From the NCBI GenBank assembly GCA_030849065.1, contig JASAON010001448.1:1-29650 (forward strand): a DNA stretch of 29,650 bases. Reading direction: 5' to 3'. Below are positions 9,801 through 16,970 of the stretch, in pieces. Each line of letters begins with the position of its first letter. The first letter of the stretch is position 1. The position numbers were made by a program, and so were the translations under genes. This stretch comes from Jaenimonas drosophilae. Taxonomy: Eukaryota > Euglenozoa > Kinetoplastea > Trypanosomatida > Trypanosomatidae. The notes beneath the pieces were generated by a model that was given only the letters and a program-made list of their open reading frames with translations, was not told the DNA's origin and ran no database searches.

Positions 9801-9873
9801 GGATGTGGCCAGCATTGGATAGGCTCTCCGAGGACGAGCTCGCTGACTGTGCGCGCGTACAGATTCCTTCCAT
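6805..9873 (-). CDS. WW-domain protein with a degenerate kinesin-like motor domain
   Basis: A 1022-residue protein with a Ser/His-rich head (1-80). Residues about 80-610 follow the order of a kinesin motor: an R-x-R-P-like start, VDHCVNAMVLVYGATQEMKQ (267-286) where kinesins have the GQTGSGKT P-loop, GLLPHGIRLML (GIIPR region), FVRVEATFIAFDSTSVVDLL (SYLEIYNE..DLL), SESSSSLLFSLTAYTD (SSRSH region), ATMHLFCLAEDPA (DLAGSE region) and ALCFGNVFTSVLLCVYNSTA (GGN..T region). The P-loop keeps Lys285 but loses its glycines and Thr, and both switches are altered, so ATPase activity is unlikely. A canonical WW domain spans 622-651 (Trp626, Trp648, Pro651), followed by a Cys cluster at 663-683 (seven Cys, one His) that may bind zinc. 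A short coiled coil lies at about 905-936. WW domains bind proline-rich ligands. The kinesin assignment is my reading by eye; the WW domain is secure. The ATG follows an acceptor AG by a few bases; the stop is TAA. Confidence 0.85.
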   Translation of the reverse strand: MEGICTRAQSASSSSESLSNAGHILRPKASSSGSSNGNGTPRAGSTTRNPVLHAPSLRATHHGSSSASHHSSTHHSNGCVRWCINVALQSFGGEPWAVALRPAEEAESELSFLTGSANEAARLPQVRPQTTSNSASSSLSSFGDPTAETIFHNNAVSRHAPHSTAATRCGLQLSLQEDLDGFVDGPAHEAAAHSEELQALVSCLHDINDPPMRYGTDELLLRFTHVEFEPEYPPAGVPPTEGIRYRLNSCVDGMLNATLQPAVSAVVDHCVNAMVLVYGATQEMKQMGLIGTPTECGLLPHGIRLMLDKLTEREERQRTSQTSGGGGTAPNSPRSRAAHHDAHGTEAPPTANGTTVEPTMPGSARGSESFILPHIGTTKHRFVRVEATFIAFDSTSVVDLLDLSNQHVELVLQLAPPPSPTTMSGEDRQSDDGSSSGNTAPSGANKTTDAFVVNARAMNADTVNSALSALDVGLENLSRAMEQSLLQSESSSSLLFSLTAYTDTCRCATMHLFCLAEDPAAQIWLASTVQARSQAIPLGEEQSWASIQNTPMPPPLHHHAATMLVPALCFGNVFTSVLLCVYNSTAAIGRLNRDLKIAVSGYRMRTIPLVTHASTRRSTEKLPAGWEEHFTQDGRRYFIDSSTYTTTWSDPRIHPVHYTKPKCFCGHTCGCGTECVCRGGSKCPAGVASQQRPYRIPMQPDDKDFLGNTLRECCHASAPNPQPGAVVNGSAEQAPPPLVDVGIVVVDPTCKPRIVLHAQHKDFAWQVRVEQEHWKEEEAKLLDSKQAVEETAAAAAVDAGAHHDGLEGGGSSIAQARHCSGDEDMDQAQEANPAMDEDALISLIKTGKFFSAAMAEQVAASGTEPCGTSASSSSATPQCGPPSLSASAVDGGTTVAISPDMQDMESLVDEFTLFFRKAYRTEQRVKELEAEVAMLRSHAPRPDRVGECGGGDGDVVEPTPPWAASLASELTSVRSAKLQTQLRSALERASRSSTKLGAQPADTSICQSLWQEVIRELDDPSA

Positions 9874-11494
9874 CGCTACTCCCAGATCAAAACAAACACG
9901 GAAAAACGAACACGCACAAAAAAGAAAAGGTGCTTGCTGGTTGAGTGAGGATGAGATGGAACGAGCTGCTCACAAAAGAAAAATATTTCGCTCGCCTCTC
10001 GTCAGTCCAACGTGCCACTCAAAGAAAAAAAAAAGAAAAAGTGCGTAGTTCACAGAGGATCTCTCTTCACTTCTCCTGGTGGACTCTGCAACCTGATTCC
10101 AGCAAGAACAGTGTTGTGCAGAATCTGCTCGCCACGGAAGAAAGAAAAAAAACAAAAAAAAACAATAATAGGGGGAAAATGTGAAGGAAAAGAGAGCGAG
10201 GGGGGTTGTTTTCTGTTCAGGTGGCGTACAACACAGAAAATTGATGGCAGAAATGGAGAAGGGAGGAGCTGGCGTGGATGTTGGGGAGTGAATATTTCAG
10301 ATACAACGACAGTCAATGAGAGACGTGTGGGAGCTCTCTCTCTCTCTGTCACAAGGGCGGAAGCCAATGGCGGCAAACCGTTCCTTTGGAAAAATTCCGT
10401 GCTGCAATGTATTTTTTTTTCTTCCGCGCGCACAAAACACAAAAATTGTGGTGTGAGCCCACCCAACTGGCGCGTGCACCGCGTGAAAGATTATATATAT
10501 TGAAGGGGGGAAAAGAGAGCAAAGCGCGTTTATATGGCGTTGATATAGGTATAGATTGGTTGAGCTGCCAACACGTCAGTGAGGGCGTGCTCGGTTGATC
10601 CCGCAGGTGAAGGGGTTCAGAAGGAGAAGGATTCCGTCAAGACCCAGCCGGAGTCGTCCGACTAATCTGATCCACGAAAAATAAACAAAAACAAAGAACA
10701 ACAGAAAAAAAAACGTACGACCACCACCCGGCTACAGAGATGAAGATATTCTCTCGCAGGTGCCAACAACGAGCTCGGGCTCAAAGCGTGAAAGGCCACA
10801 GGAAAAAAAAAAATCAGCCTCGGCACGTGTGTTCGGGGGGGAAAGGATGAACGTAAGCGTACTCGTCTGAGGTATGTGCCAAATGCACAACACGTGACTC
10901 CGGCGGCGGTGGCACTACCTCTGTTTCTGCTCAGAGGCGGCAACAATCCAAGAAAAGGTAGTAGCGGGAGTGAGGCTGTGCTTGACGAGATTATTCAGGA
11001 AAACACTTCAGCTGGGTTCTGCACTGCTTCGTCTCTGTGCTCTCGGGATGTGTGTGCGTGTGTGTGTGGGTTTGGATTATTAATGTGTTTGGCTCACAAT
11101 GGGAGATCGGGGCTGAACTTTGCGTCTCCGAGGAACTAACTCTACAGGGAAACTGTGCTCGTCCGGGCCTCCCCTGTGTGTGTGTGTGTATCTGCACCCG
11201 CAGCAACAACGTTGAACTATAAATCAATCGCAACGTGAAGGTCCAGTACTAAATCTCGCCGCACTTCGTAGAAAAATTAGAGACGCCAAAAATCCACTCG
11301 TTACACGTCCTGTGAAGCTCTCACACGAAGATGAAGTAGGAAAAAAAAAACAATTCCTTGCTGAGGACCTAATTGAACGTTTCGCACTCGTGAACGTCGG
11401 AGAGGGAGGGGAGGAAATATGGAGTGCTGAAATATGCTACCTTCAGATTCCCGCTTCTAACTTGACGGGAGAGGCTACGAAGAGAAGAGGTCGG
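9874..11494 (-). other. ATG-free 1.62 kb region upstream of the WW/kinesin-like gene
   Basis: Reading the minus strand from the SDHAF2 side to the start codon at 9873, there is no ATG (no plus-strand CAT) across about 1,620 bases, while the other strand has about 20. At least three pyrimidine tracts each followed by an AG lie within it: at about 10125-10185, 10668-10720 and 11310-11355. No protein-coding frame is supported on this strand. The pattern fits a long 5' leader, trans-spliced at a distal acceptor, from which upstream start codons have been purged. Short GT and CT repeats occur near 11050, 11175 and 10336. A 33-codon plus-strand frame (10564-10665) has codon-like composition but no ATG. 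Confidence 0.5.
9876..9935 (-). promoter_or_regulatory. proximal splice acceptor of the WW/kinesin-like gene
   Basis: Minus strand: CCTTTTCTTTTTTGTGCGTG, more T-rich sequence, then GATCTGGGAGTAGCG before the ATG, giving AGs at 9879-9880 and 9876-9877. Use of this site would give a leader of only a few bases. More distal acceptors also exist (see the leader region). Confidence 0.5.
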
Positions 11495-11769
11495 CATGGA
11501 AAGACATGAGTTGGTTCAGTGTTGGGGCAATGTGTGTTGTTTCATGTGAGAGTATCACTCAGCAACACTGTAGTAGTGCTGCCACTACTTCTTCGTTTCA
11601 GCTATTTGTGATAAGAGAGTGAATGCACCATCATCATGAGCTACCCCACAACCAACAACAGACGCAGTCACCGGCAGTGGGCAGCGACGTGATGGGCTCA
11701 CAGTACGTCTTTTTTGAGTGATTCGGTATAGGTTTCACGCAGCTCTCCAAATGATACTTGGTATTGTTC
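11495..11769. other. short spacer, presumed 3' UTR of SDHAF2
   Basis: ATGs on the minus strand reappear immediately in this stretch, so it differs from the ATG-free region next to it. I see no gene or structured element. Confidence 0.5.
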
Positions 11770-12399
11770 CTAGTAGTGGCCAAGAAGTTGTTCGCGCTCT
11801 GAATCCACGAAGCTCTTCACGAGATGAAAACAGGGCATCTTGTTGATGTCTTCGGGCGGGGCAATCCCCATCACTAACCAATGAAAAAGATCATTGTCGT
11901 ATTGCTTAAGGAGTACATCATACTCCCCGAGACGTTCGGCATCAATAGTTTCGAGCTTGCAGCGGGCAAAGTGGCCAAAGATGAGATCCATCTCCACCAT
12001 GCCACGGTACTTGGATTGATAAATGAGCCGACGACGCTTACATTCAGCGGATTCATTTGGATCCACGGGACGGCTATCACGGAATGTTTGGCCATACACC
12101 TCCGCCACCGATGGTCCTGTGGTACTACCGTCAGCACCTGCCGGGGCATCATTGGGCTGCTCGCGCCACATTTGCACGAGGCGCTCCTCCTTGACGTTGC
12201 GCGCCGCACCGCGAGGAGCCTTTCCCTCGGTTGGGGGAAACACCGTTGACCGCACGTCTTGATTCTTTCCGTGGCGTAGTGCAGATGGCAGCTCATGCGG
12301 CTCCTTAACATCATCTGGTGTGGTGCTGTGCCAACGCCAACCAACAAGCCCGACGCAGCGGGAGGAGGCGGTAGAAGCAGCAAATCGGCGGCAGAGCAT
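11770..12399 (-). CDS. SDHAF2: succinate dehydrogenase assembly factor 2 (SdhE/SDH5 family)
   Basis: A 209-residue protein. The first 25 or so residues (MLCRRFAAST..WRWHS) are rich in Arg, Ser and Ala without acids, a mitochondrial presequence. A disordered linker follows. The C-terminal SdhE fold (about 118-205) carries the family signature KRRRLIYQSKYRGMVEMD with the essential R-G-x-x-E motif at residues 132-136, then DLIFGHFA, EYDVLLKQYDNDLFHWL and the helical end. SDHAF2 promotes covalent attachment of FAD to the SDH flavoprotein subunit in the matrix. The linker before the domain is longer than in human SDHAF2 (166 residues in total). The ATG at 12397-12399 follows an acceptor and a 71-base ATG-free leader; the stop is TAG. 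Confidence 0.92.
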   Translation of the reverse strand: MLCRRFAASTASSRCVGLVGWRWHSTTPDDVKEPHELPSALRHGKNQDVRSTVFPPTEGKAPRGAARNVKEERLVQMWREQPNDAPAGADGSTTGPSVAEVYGQTFRDSRPVDPNESAECKRRRLIYQSKYRGMVEMDLIFGHFARCKLETIDAERLGEYDVLLKQYDNDLFHWLVMGIAPPEDINKMPCFHLVKSFVDSEREQLLGHY

Positions 12400-12470
12400 G
12401 CTTCACCTTTTAATCAGCCACTCACAGAGCAGCAAAACAACAATAATGCGATAATGAAGTGCTACACAAC

Positions 12471-12503
12471 CTGTGCGTGGGCAAAAGAGAAGAGCAAGAG
12501 ATG
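12471..12503 (-). promoter_or_regulatory. splice acceptor of SDHAF2
   Basis: Minus strand: CTCATCTCTTGCTCTTCTCT, then TTTGCCCACGCACAG, with AG at 12471-12472. The leader that remains contains no ATG. Confidence 0.65.
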
Positions 12504-12644
12504 AGCGCCACTTCACATGAATGAAGGAGGGTTGATGGGCCAACCGCATTGACTGACTTTCTGTGCTCATGATTGAAGCAGCACATACACACACAACAAC
12601 ACCAACAACAACAACACCAAAAACACAGTAACTCACCGCGCAGA

Positions 12645-13244
12645 CTACCAATCACCCCTCCGTGCTGTACGCCTCATCTGAGAGGCATTGCTCTTGCGAC
12701 GGCGCTGCAATTTGGATTTATGCACCACGTGAGATGGTTTGTGCTCAATTGGATCTGCCTCCACCGGTGGCACCCACGAGGCCTCGCGAATCATACGACG
12801 CACCTTATCGATGCACTCTTCCTTGTTTTGCAGAGCACTTCGATGATCATGAGAGCTCACAACCAGAGTGGCCCCGTCCGAGGAGATGGCGCCTCCATCA
12901 CCTTCCTTCGCCCGTAGAGCATCGATGATATCCTCTTCAAAGAATTCACTCAGCCGATCCATCGCCACACGGAGCTCCACCTTGTTGCTGGAGCTGTTCG
13001 TCCCTTGCCCACCAGGACCACTGCCACGCATCGTGCGTACTTCATAAATACTGGGATCAATCTGAATGTGCTTCCATTTATCCAGACGGAAGTAGCCCTC
13101 CTGCTTAAATGAGCTCACGTGAGAGGTGCGGAGGCTCACGTACAGTGGGAGCAGCTGCTGCATCCTTCCATGATGATGACACAGCTGTGATTGAGAGAAC
13201 AGTGCCCTACATGCTGGAAGTGATAAACATCGGCCACTCAACAT
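12645..13244 (-). CDS. ICT1/mL62-like mitochondrial peptidyl-tRNA hydrolase (GGQ release-factor domain)
   Basis: A 199-residue class I release-factor-like protein without a codon-recognition domain. The GGQ catalytic motif is at residues 78-80 in RGSGPGGQGTN, followed by the SSSNKVELRV strand, GATLVVSSHDHRSALQN, ECIDKVRRMIREAS and a lysine/arginine-rich tail (HKSKLQRRRKSNASQMRRTARR) of the kind ICT1 and bacterial ArfB insert into the empty mRNA channel. The usual GPGGQNVN is GPGGQGTN here. The N-terminus (MLSGRCLSLPACRALFSQ) looks like a presequence. The family rescues stalled mitoribosomes by releasing nascent peptides. The open frame begins at 13586, but an acceptor AG at 13268-13269 sits just upstream of the ATG at 13242-13244, so the upstream 114 codons are probably not translated. 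The stop is TAG. Confidence 0.88.
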   Translation of the reverse strand: MLSGRCLSLPACRALFSQSQLCHHHGRMQQLLPLYVSLRTSHVSSFKQEGYFRLDKWKHIQIDPSIYEVRTMRGSGPGGQGTNSSSNKVELRVAMDRLSEFFEEDIIDALRAKEGDGGAISSDGATLVVSSHDHRSALQNKEECIDKVRRMIREASWVPPVEADPIEHKPSHVVHKSKLQRRRKSNASQMRRTARRGDW

Positions 13245-13597
13245 GGATGCTATGGTTGATGGGACCGCTGCAAGGTGAGGCGAGGCGTAGAGATAAAGAG
13301 CAACAAGAATAAGAAGAAACGAAGATGATGATGAGCAAAACTGCCGTGCAGAGAACGTACACACAACATGGTACCGTTCAGAGAGAAAATGAGGAATCAC
13401 CTTCAGACTTGTTTGCTTAACCACAAGTGCGCACGGATAGCCAGTCAATGGAAATGGATGTGGGATGAAAAAGAGGAAGAGGTACGTAGATGTGGCACCT
13501 CCCTCATCTTCTTCTTCCTGAGCTTTTCCCATCGTCGTCACAACCAATGGAAAGCCTTCATCTCCCCATCGATTATGGATGGCCATGAACGTGCATT
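13245..13597. other. spacer between the ICT1-like and MCT-1 genes
   Basis: It contains the ICT1 acceptor tract and the MCT-1 3' UTR. The frame open on the minus strand through 13586 encodes hydrophobic, Phe-rich sequence typical of translated pyrimidine tracts. I see nothing else. Confidence 0.55.
13268..13325 (-). promoter_or_regulatory. splice acceptor of the ICT1-like gene
   Basis: Minus strand: a long C/T-rich tract (CTTCGTTTCTTCTTATTCTT and onward through CTCTTTATCTCTACGCC) ending in CTCACCTTGCAG. The AG at 13268-13269 leaves a 23-base leader. It decides the start of this gene against the longer open frame. Confidence 0.7.
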
Positions 13598-14188
13598 TTA
13601 CACGCTGATTTGAGATGCACTCAGGATGCGATTCATCCAGAGACCATCACCGAGGTGATGAATGTTCTGAATGCAGGGACCTGAATTCACTCGCTTGATA
13701 TCCTCCGACGAGAGGATCATGGTGCCGACCGCCACCGCATGTTGCTTGCCCTCCACGTAAATGGCCACGATATCGCCCTTCTCCGTACCTTCCGCAATCT
13801 CACCTCCTTCAGAAGTGAGTCCCTGGCACATTACATCGGCACCTGACACAATGTGTTTGCAGCCACCAACATCCACCTGATGGCTCTTGAGGAGGAAGGG
13901 GTACTTGTGCAGGAGATAGAGGTGTGGGATGTAGGGGCCGTCGTGGTGGTTGAAGAAGAGCACCTCCGGCTTCGGTGAAACCTGAGTGATGCAGTGCACG
14001 CGGCCCTGGCAGCGGATGATGAAGATGTCAGTCTTTGGGGGCAAAATATCATCCCAGAAGGGCTCCAGCTGCGGGTACTGCTCACGGAGCTGATCGCGAA
14101 CCTCCATCTGTTCTCGCTGGCTGGAGCTGGCAATCTGGGCCACATTCTCCAGCGTGAATTTCTTGAACAAGTCCGATGACGTCGTCAT
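13598..14188 (-). CDS. MCTS1: MCT-1/MCTS1-like translation re-initiation factor with PUA domain
   Basis: A 196-residue protein collinear with human MCT-1 (181). The N-terminal MCT-1 domain contains LREQYPQLEPFWDDILPPK, then IIRCQGRVHCIT, EVLFFNHHDGPYIPHLYLLHKYPFLL (about 92-118) and the linker to a PUA domain (about 122-190) with HIVSGADVMCQGLTS, GDIVAIYVEGKQHAVAVG and NIHHLGDGLW. MCTS1 pairs with DENR on the 40S subunit to eject deacylated tRNA and allow recycling or re-initiation, in the cytosol; DENR is not in this window. Translation after a stop codon is of interest here because the neighbouring carrier gene has a stop-start overlapping upstream ORF. The frame continues upstream to 14287 but crosses the acceptor region; ATG 14186-14188 is preferred. 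The stop is TAA. Confidence 0.93.
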   Translation of the reverse strand: MTTSSDLFKKFTLENVAQIASSSQREQMEVRDQLREQYPQLEPFWDDILPPKTDIFIIRCQGRVHCITQVSPKPEVLFFNHHDGPYIPHLYLLHKYPFLLKSHQVDVGGCKHIVSGADVMCQGLTSEGGEIAEGTEKGDIVAIYVEGKQHAVAVGTMILSSEDIKRVNSGPCIQNIHHLGDGLWMNRILSASQISV

Positions 14189-14668
14189 TGGCGGGCGGGT
14201 GATGGGGCTGGGGATGAACCAAGTGAATACTTTTTTTTCAAGAACAAACAGCAAACAAGAGAAGAAGAGAGATGAGAGATTCATCATGGGCCATTATTGA
14301 TGTTACTTGAAGCTGAGAGGGTGTCTGTTGAGGGTTGAGAAGATTGTTTGTGGGTGTGTCCTACACAAGAACAACAACAAAAAGCATGGCCCACAGCAGT
14401 ATAGAGCAGCATGCTGAGTACAGTTGGTGTTGTGTCATGAACAAAAACTGGCAAGTGGTATAGTGGATCTCGACACAAGACCAACATGAAAAAAAAAATA
14501 GAGCGTACGTGCTTCGTAAACATGCATTGATAAGAAGCACAACCGTTGATGTGATTATCATGAGCACTGGACTACGTGCACCGGAGCACGAAGAACAGCA
14601 TCCAGGTACTACGTTCTGCACGCAAAACCTCCAATGAAACAAAGCACTCCACTCAGGGAAGACCACCA
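14189..14668. other. 480-base spacer between MCTS1 and the carrier gene
   Basis: Apart from the MCTS1 acceptor tract near its left end, this holds the presumed carrier 3' UTR. An A-run (14488-14498) is present. I see no gene. Confidence 0.55.
14208..14280 (-). promoter_or_regulatory. splice acceptor region of MCTS1
   Basis: Minus strand: CTCTCATCTCTCTTCTTCTC followed by T-rich sequence, TTCTTG, an A-run ending in AG (14230-14231), and a second AG at 14208-14209. Either leaves a short leader. Confidence 0.6.
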
Positions 14669-15640
14669 CTACCGCGCTTCACGTGGTTTGATGGTGGAGC
14701 CGCTTGTGTAGGCGCGGTTGGTGTACTTCTCTCGCATCTTGTGCAGCCACTCCAGCACAATGAAGGTGGCAATGTTGTGAGGTGCCCAGCGGGTGAAGAG
14801 TGCGGCGCTTCCCTTGTATAAGCCACGAACGCCCTCTACACGAAAGATCTCAAGCAGTGAGGATGCCACTGACGGCCGCCGTGAGCCCTTGTTGCCACTG
14901 TTGTACGCTCGCGTCATAACCACATCGAGTGGGTTGGAGAACAGCACAATGAATACACTTGAGATGGTGGCGGCAATCACGTGCACGTAGAAATCAGAGG
15001 CTGGGCGTGAGGTGTAGTGGCAGGTCCATGTCTTGGCGTAGTCGTAGGAAACAAGCTGGGCTGCGGAGCTCACCATTGTACGTTGAGCAGCAACCGTGGA
15101 ACCATGCCAGAGACCGCGAACACCTCCTTCACGGTAAATGTGGCGGAGTGCATCCCACACACCGCGGTAGGCGTACTGCTCACCTGTGCTCTTCACGGAG
15201 AGCTTCTGGCCATCGGCACCAACAAGCGTGTTTCGCTGAGAGTGCAATCGAGTCTTCACCAGCACCAGCGGTGATGAAACGTAGGAACCAACAACACCAC
15301 AGGCTGCTCCCGCCGCAACACTCACACCAAAGCCATCGTTGTGCAGCACCGAGGCAAGCTCCTCCTTCGCAATGGGATAGAGCCCAATGCGAATGCCATT
15401 CTGAACCACTTGCCAGCAGATGGCCGCCCACAGGCCCTTCTGCAGAGCACGGATGCCCTCTTCTTGGCCAACACGCACCACACCATGAAGGAGGTTGCGA
15501 TACACCACGGGGTACTCACCAGTACGGCACAACTCACCCTGCAGCTGCATACGTGTGCGCATCACGTCAAAGGGGTTCGAGACGACGGTAGCCACCACAG
15601 AGGCCACCGCCCCATCGCACCACATATCAAGGGCAGACAT
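14669..15640 (-). CDS. SLC25 mitochondrial carrier, SLC25A34/35 (Oac1-like)
   Basis: A 323-residue carrier with three repeats of about 100 residues. Repeat signatures are PFDVMRTRMQLQGEL (from residue 23), PLVLVKTRLHSQ (from 124) and PLDVVMTRAYNSG (from 237). This set is diagnostic: in the SLC25A34/35/Oac1 branch the second repeat lacks the acidic residue and the third lacks the basic one (PFDVVSTRLYNQ in animals), and the same positions are Leu and Met here. Glycine-rich EGxRxLxKG motifs follow each first helix (GIRALQKGL, GVRGLWHGS, GVRGLYKGS). Oac1 moves oxaloacetate, sulfate and related anions across the inner membrane; human A34/A35 substrates are less clear. The open frame runs to 15898, but the ATG at 15638-15640 is the first consistent with carrier length. 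The start overlaps an upstream ORF stop. The stop is TAG. Confidence 0.9.
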   Translation of the reverse strand: MSALDMWCDGAVASVVATVVSNPFDVMRTRMQLQGELCRTGEYPVVYRNLLHGVVRVGQEEGIRALQKGLWAAICWQVVQNGIRIGLYPIAKEELASVLHNDGFGVSVAAGAACGVVGSYVSSPLVLVKTRLHSQRNTLVGADGQKLSVKSTGEQYAYRGVWDALRHIYREGGVRGLWHGSTVAAQRTMVSSAAQLVSYDYAKTWTCHYTSRPASDFYVHVIAATISSVFIVLFSNPLDVVMTRAYNSGNKGSRRPSVASSLLEIFRVEGVRGLYKGSAALFTRWAPHNIATFIVLEWLHKMREKYTNRAYTSGSTIKPREAR

Positions 15641-15690
15641 CAAAAGATGGATGATGTTGGTGGATGGCGATGCGTGCTCAGCCACTCCAT
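15640..15690 (-). other. upstream ORF overlapping the carrier start (TGATG)
   Basis: An out-of-frame ATG at 15688-15690 opens a 16-codon frame, MEWLSTHRHPPTSSIF, whose TGA shares its A with the carrier ATG (TGATG). The likely acceptor AGs (15697-15701) lie just upstream, so the mature leader should contain it. It may lower carrier translation or act by termination-reinitiation. Confidence 0.5.
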
Positions 15691-15696
15691 GTAGTA

Positions 15697-15765
15697 CTAC
15701 TATATAATAGTGTATAGGTGTTGGTGCCAAGAAGAAGAAAAAAAACAAAGGGAGGAAGAAGAATG
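15697..15765 (-). promoter_or_regulatory. splice acceptor region of the carrier gene
   Basis: Minus strand: TTCTTCCTCCCTTTGTTTTT, TTTCTTCTTCTTGG, a short spacer and ACTATTATATAGTAG, with AGs at 15700-15701 and 15697-15698. Confidence 0.6.
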
Positions 15766-15834
15766 ATGAATATGAATCGATCGCATGCATGATGTGCTCA
15801 TGATACGGCATGTATGGTGCACCCACCAGGGAGC

Positions 15835-15858
15835 CACACACACACACACACACACACA
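15835..15858. repeat. (CA)12 microsatellite
   Basis: Twelve uninterrupted CA units on the plus strand (TG on the transcribed strand), between the carrier and its upstream neighbour. Confidence 0.9.
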
Positions 15859-16185
15859 ACACAACACGTTTGGGTACCACTTCCCACAAATGAACCATTC
15901 ATATTGACACCAGACAGCGTGTCAGCGGCCTGGGATACGCACCCTGCCTACTACACTAACTACTACTACACACACACAGACAACACAGACCACTCACTCA
16001 CAGACTTCATCATCCTTGTTGTGGGATGTGATCGTGCTACAAAGACACTCCTTCATTGCATCCCAACCACCACGGGCGGCCACACATCGTACGTGAGCGC
16101 ACCCACCCACCCACCCACCCCCCGGTGCGTCTGCAACAGCAACATCAAAGGCATGGAAGCACCACACAGCAAGCATTCGTGGGTC

Positions 16186-16926
16186 TTACGCCAGTTTGCG
16201 CGTGAAGGTGCGCTTGCCGTTGGGGCAGTCGTTCACCCAGTGGCGGAGGTTGGTGAGGTGCATCTCCAACTCAGCCATGGACTTCTCACGGAACTCCTCC
16301 GGCACCTTTTCCCTAAATGACTCCACCGCCTCCACGCACGCACAGAGGTAGCGCTCACGCTCTAGGGCATTCCAAACCTTGCGCTGCACAAAGTAGCGTG
16401 CCTTGGTGATGGCGGTGAAACGGCGCTCCGTCATGTTGGCCCAGTGCAGCACGTTCTTGAGATAGTTCAGCTTCTGCTCCACGTACTCCTTCTCCTTGGT
16501 CTTGTGCTCGCAGTTGCCAAAGATGAATTTGTAGATGGGGAACTCATTCATGTAGATGATGCGGAAGAGCATATCGTGAGAATTCACGCGATCACGCCAA
16601 AAAGGATCGAAGTCGTAGCCCCAGCTGAGGTGGAGAAGGCGGTTGGTATCGTCCTCGATGCAGCTCAGGAGGTACTGCTCCACGGAGTTCAGACGCAGGC
16701 CTTCCGGCACATCCACTTCCGGCACGTGCCAGAACTCGAAGCTGCGATAATCGCTCTTGGAGGTGATGCGGGAGAGCCAGCTCTCCTTGGTGGCCCAGGA
16801 CTCACAGGGCACAGAGCCCCAGGTGGTGTAGATGGTGCGGCACTGCGCAGAGGGGGCGGAGGCGGCAGCACCAAGAGAGGAGGCAGCCACCGCCGCACTG
16901 CAGCACGAAAGAGCTAAGCGGCGCAT
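16186..16926 (-). CDS. probable mitochondrial protein of unknown function (246 aa)
   Basis: I do not recognise the family. The N-terminus (MRRLALSCCSAAVAASSLGA, then Ala/Ser-rich to about residue 35) is a convincing mitochondrial presequence with possible cleavage near CRTIYTTWG. The mature part is mixed alpha-helical, rich in aromatic and charged residues (SYGYDF-like HLSWGYDFDPFWRDR, EFPIYKFIFGNCEHKTKEKEY), with a long basic-acidic helical C-terminus (KARYFVQRKVWNALERERYL) and a lysine/arginine end. This composition is common among kinetoplastid-specific subunits of the mitoribosome or respiratory complexes, but nothing here decides between them. The frame extends 23 codons upstream only through TTG, and the acceptor AG at 16971-16972 lies inside that extension, so ATG 16924-16926 is the start. 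The stop is TAA. Confidence 0.75.
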   Translation of the reverse strand: MRRLALSCCSAAVAASSLGAAASAPSAQCRTIYTTWGSVPCESWATKESWLSRITSKSDYRSFEFWHVPEVDVPEGLRLNSVEQYLLSCIEDDTNRLLHLSWGYDFDPFWRDRVNSHDMLFRIIYMNEFPIYKFIFGNCEHKTKEKEYVEQKLNYLKNVLHWANMTERRFTAITKARYFVQRKVWNALERERYLCACVEAVESFREKVPEEFREKSMAELEMHLTNLRHWVNDCPNGKRTFTRKLA

Positions 16927-16970
16927 GTAGTGTTTTGGTTGTTGTTTTCTCTGATGGAGCGAAACGATAT

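Larger units (their letters stand above)
15641..16185. other. 545-base spacer with CA repeats
   Basis: It includes the carrier acceptor, a (CA)12 tract at 15835-15858, further CA/CCACC runs (15970-15983, 16100-16121), and the presumed 3' UTR of the gene to the right. I see no gene. Confidence 0.6.

Noticed and set aside
10587..10660. Resemblance of GCAGGTGAAGG..AAGGATTC to the 3' end of small-subunit rRNA
   Set aside because: Only short scattered matches; the sequence around it does not continue the rRNA.
13245..13586. 114-codon N-terminal extension of the ICT1-like protein
   Set aside because: It is hydrophobic, Phe/Ser-rich translation of a pyrimidine tract; the acceptor AG at 13268-13269 would remove it, and 199 residues is the family length.
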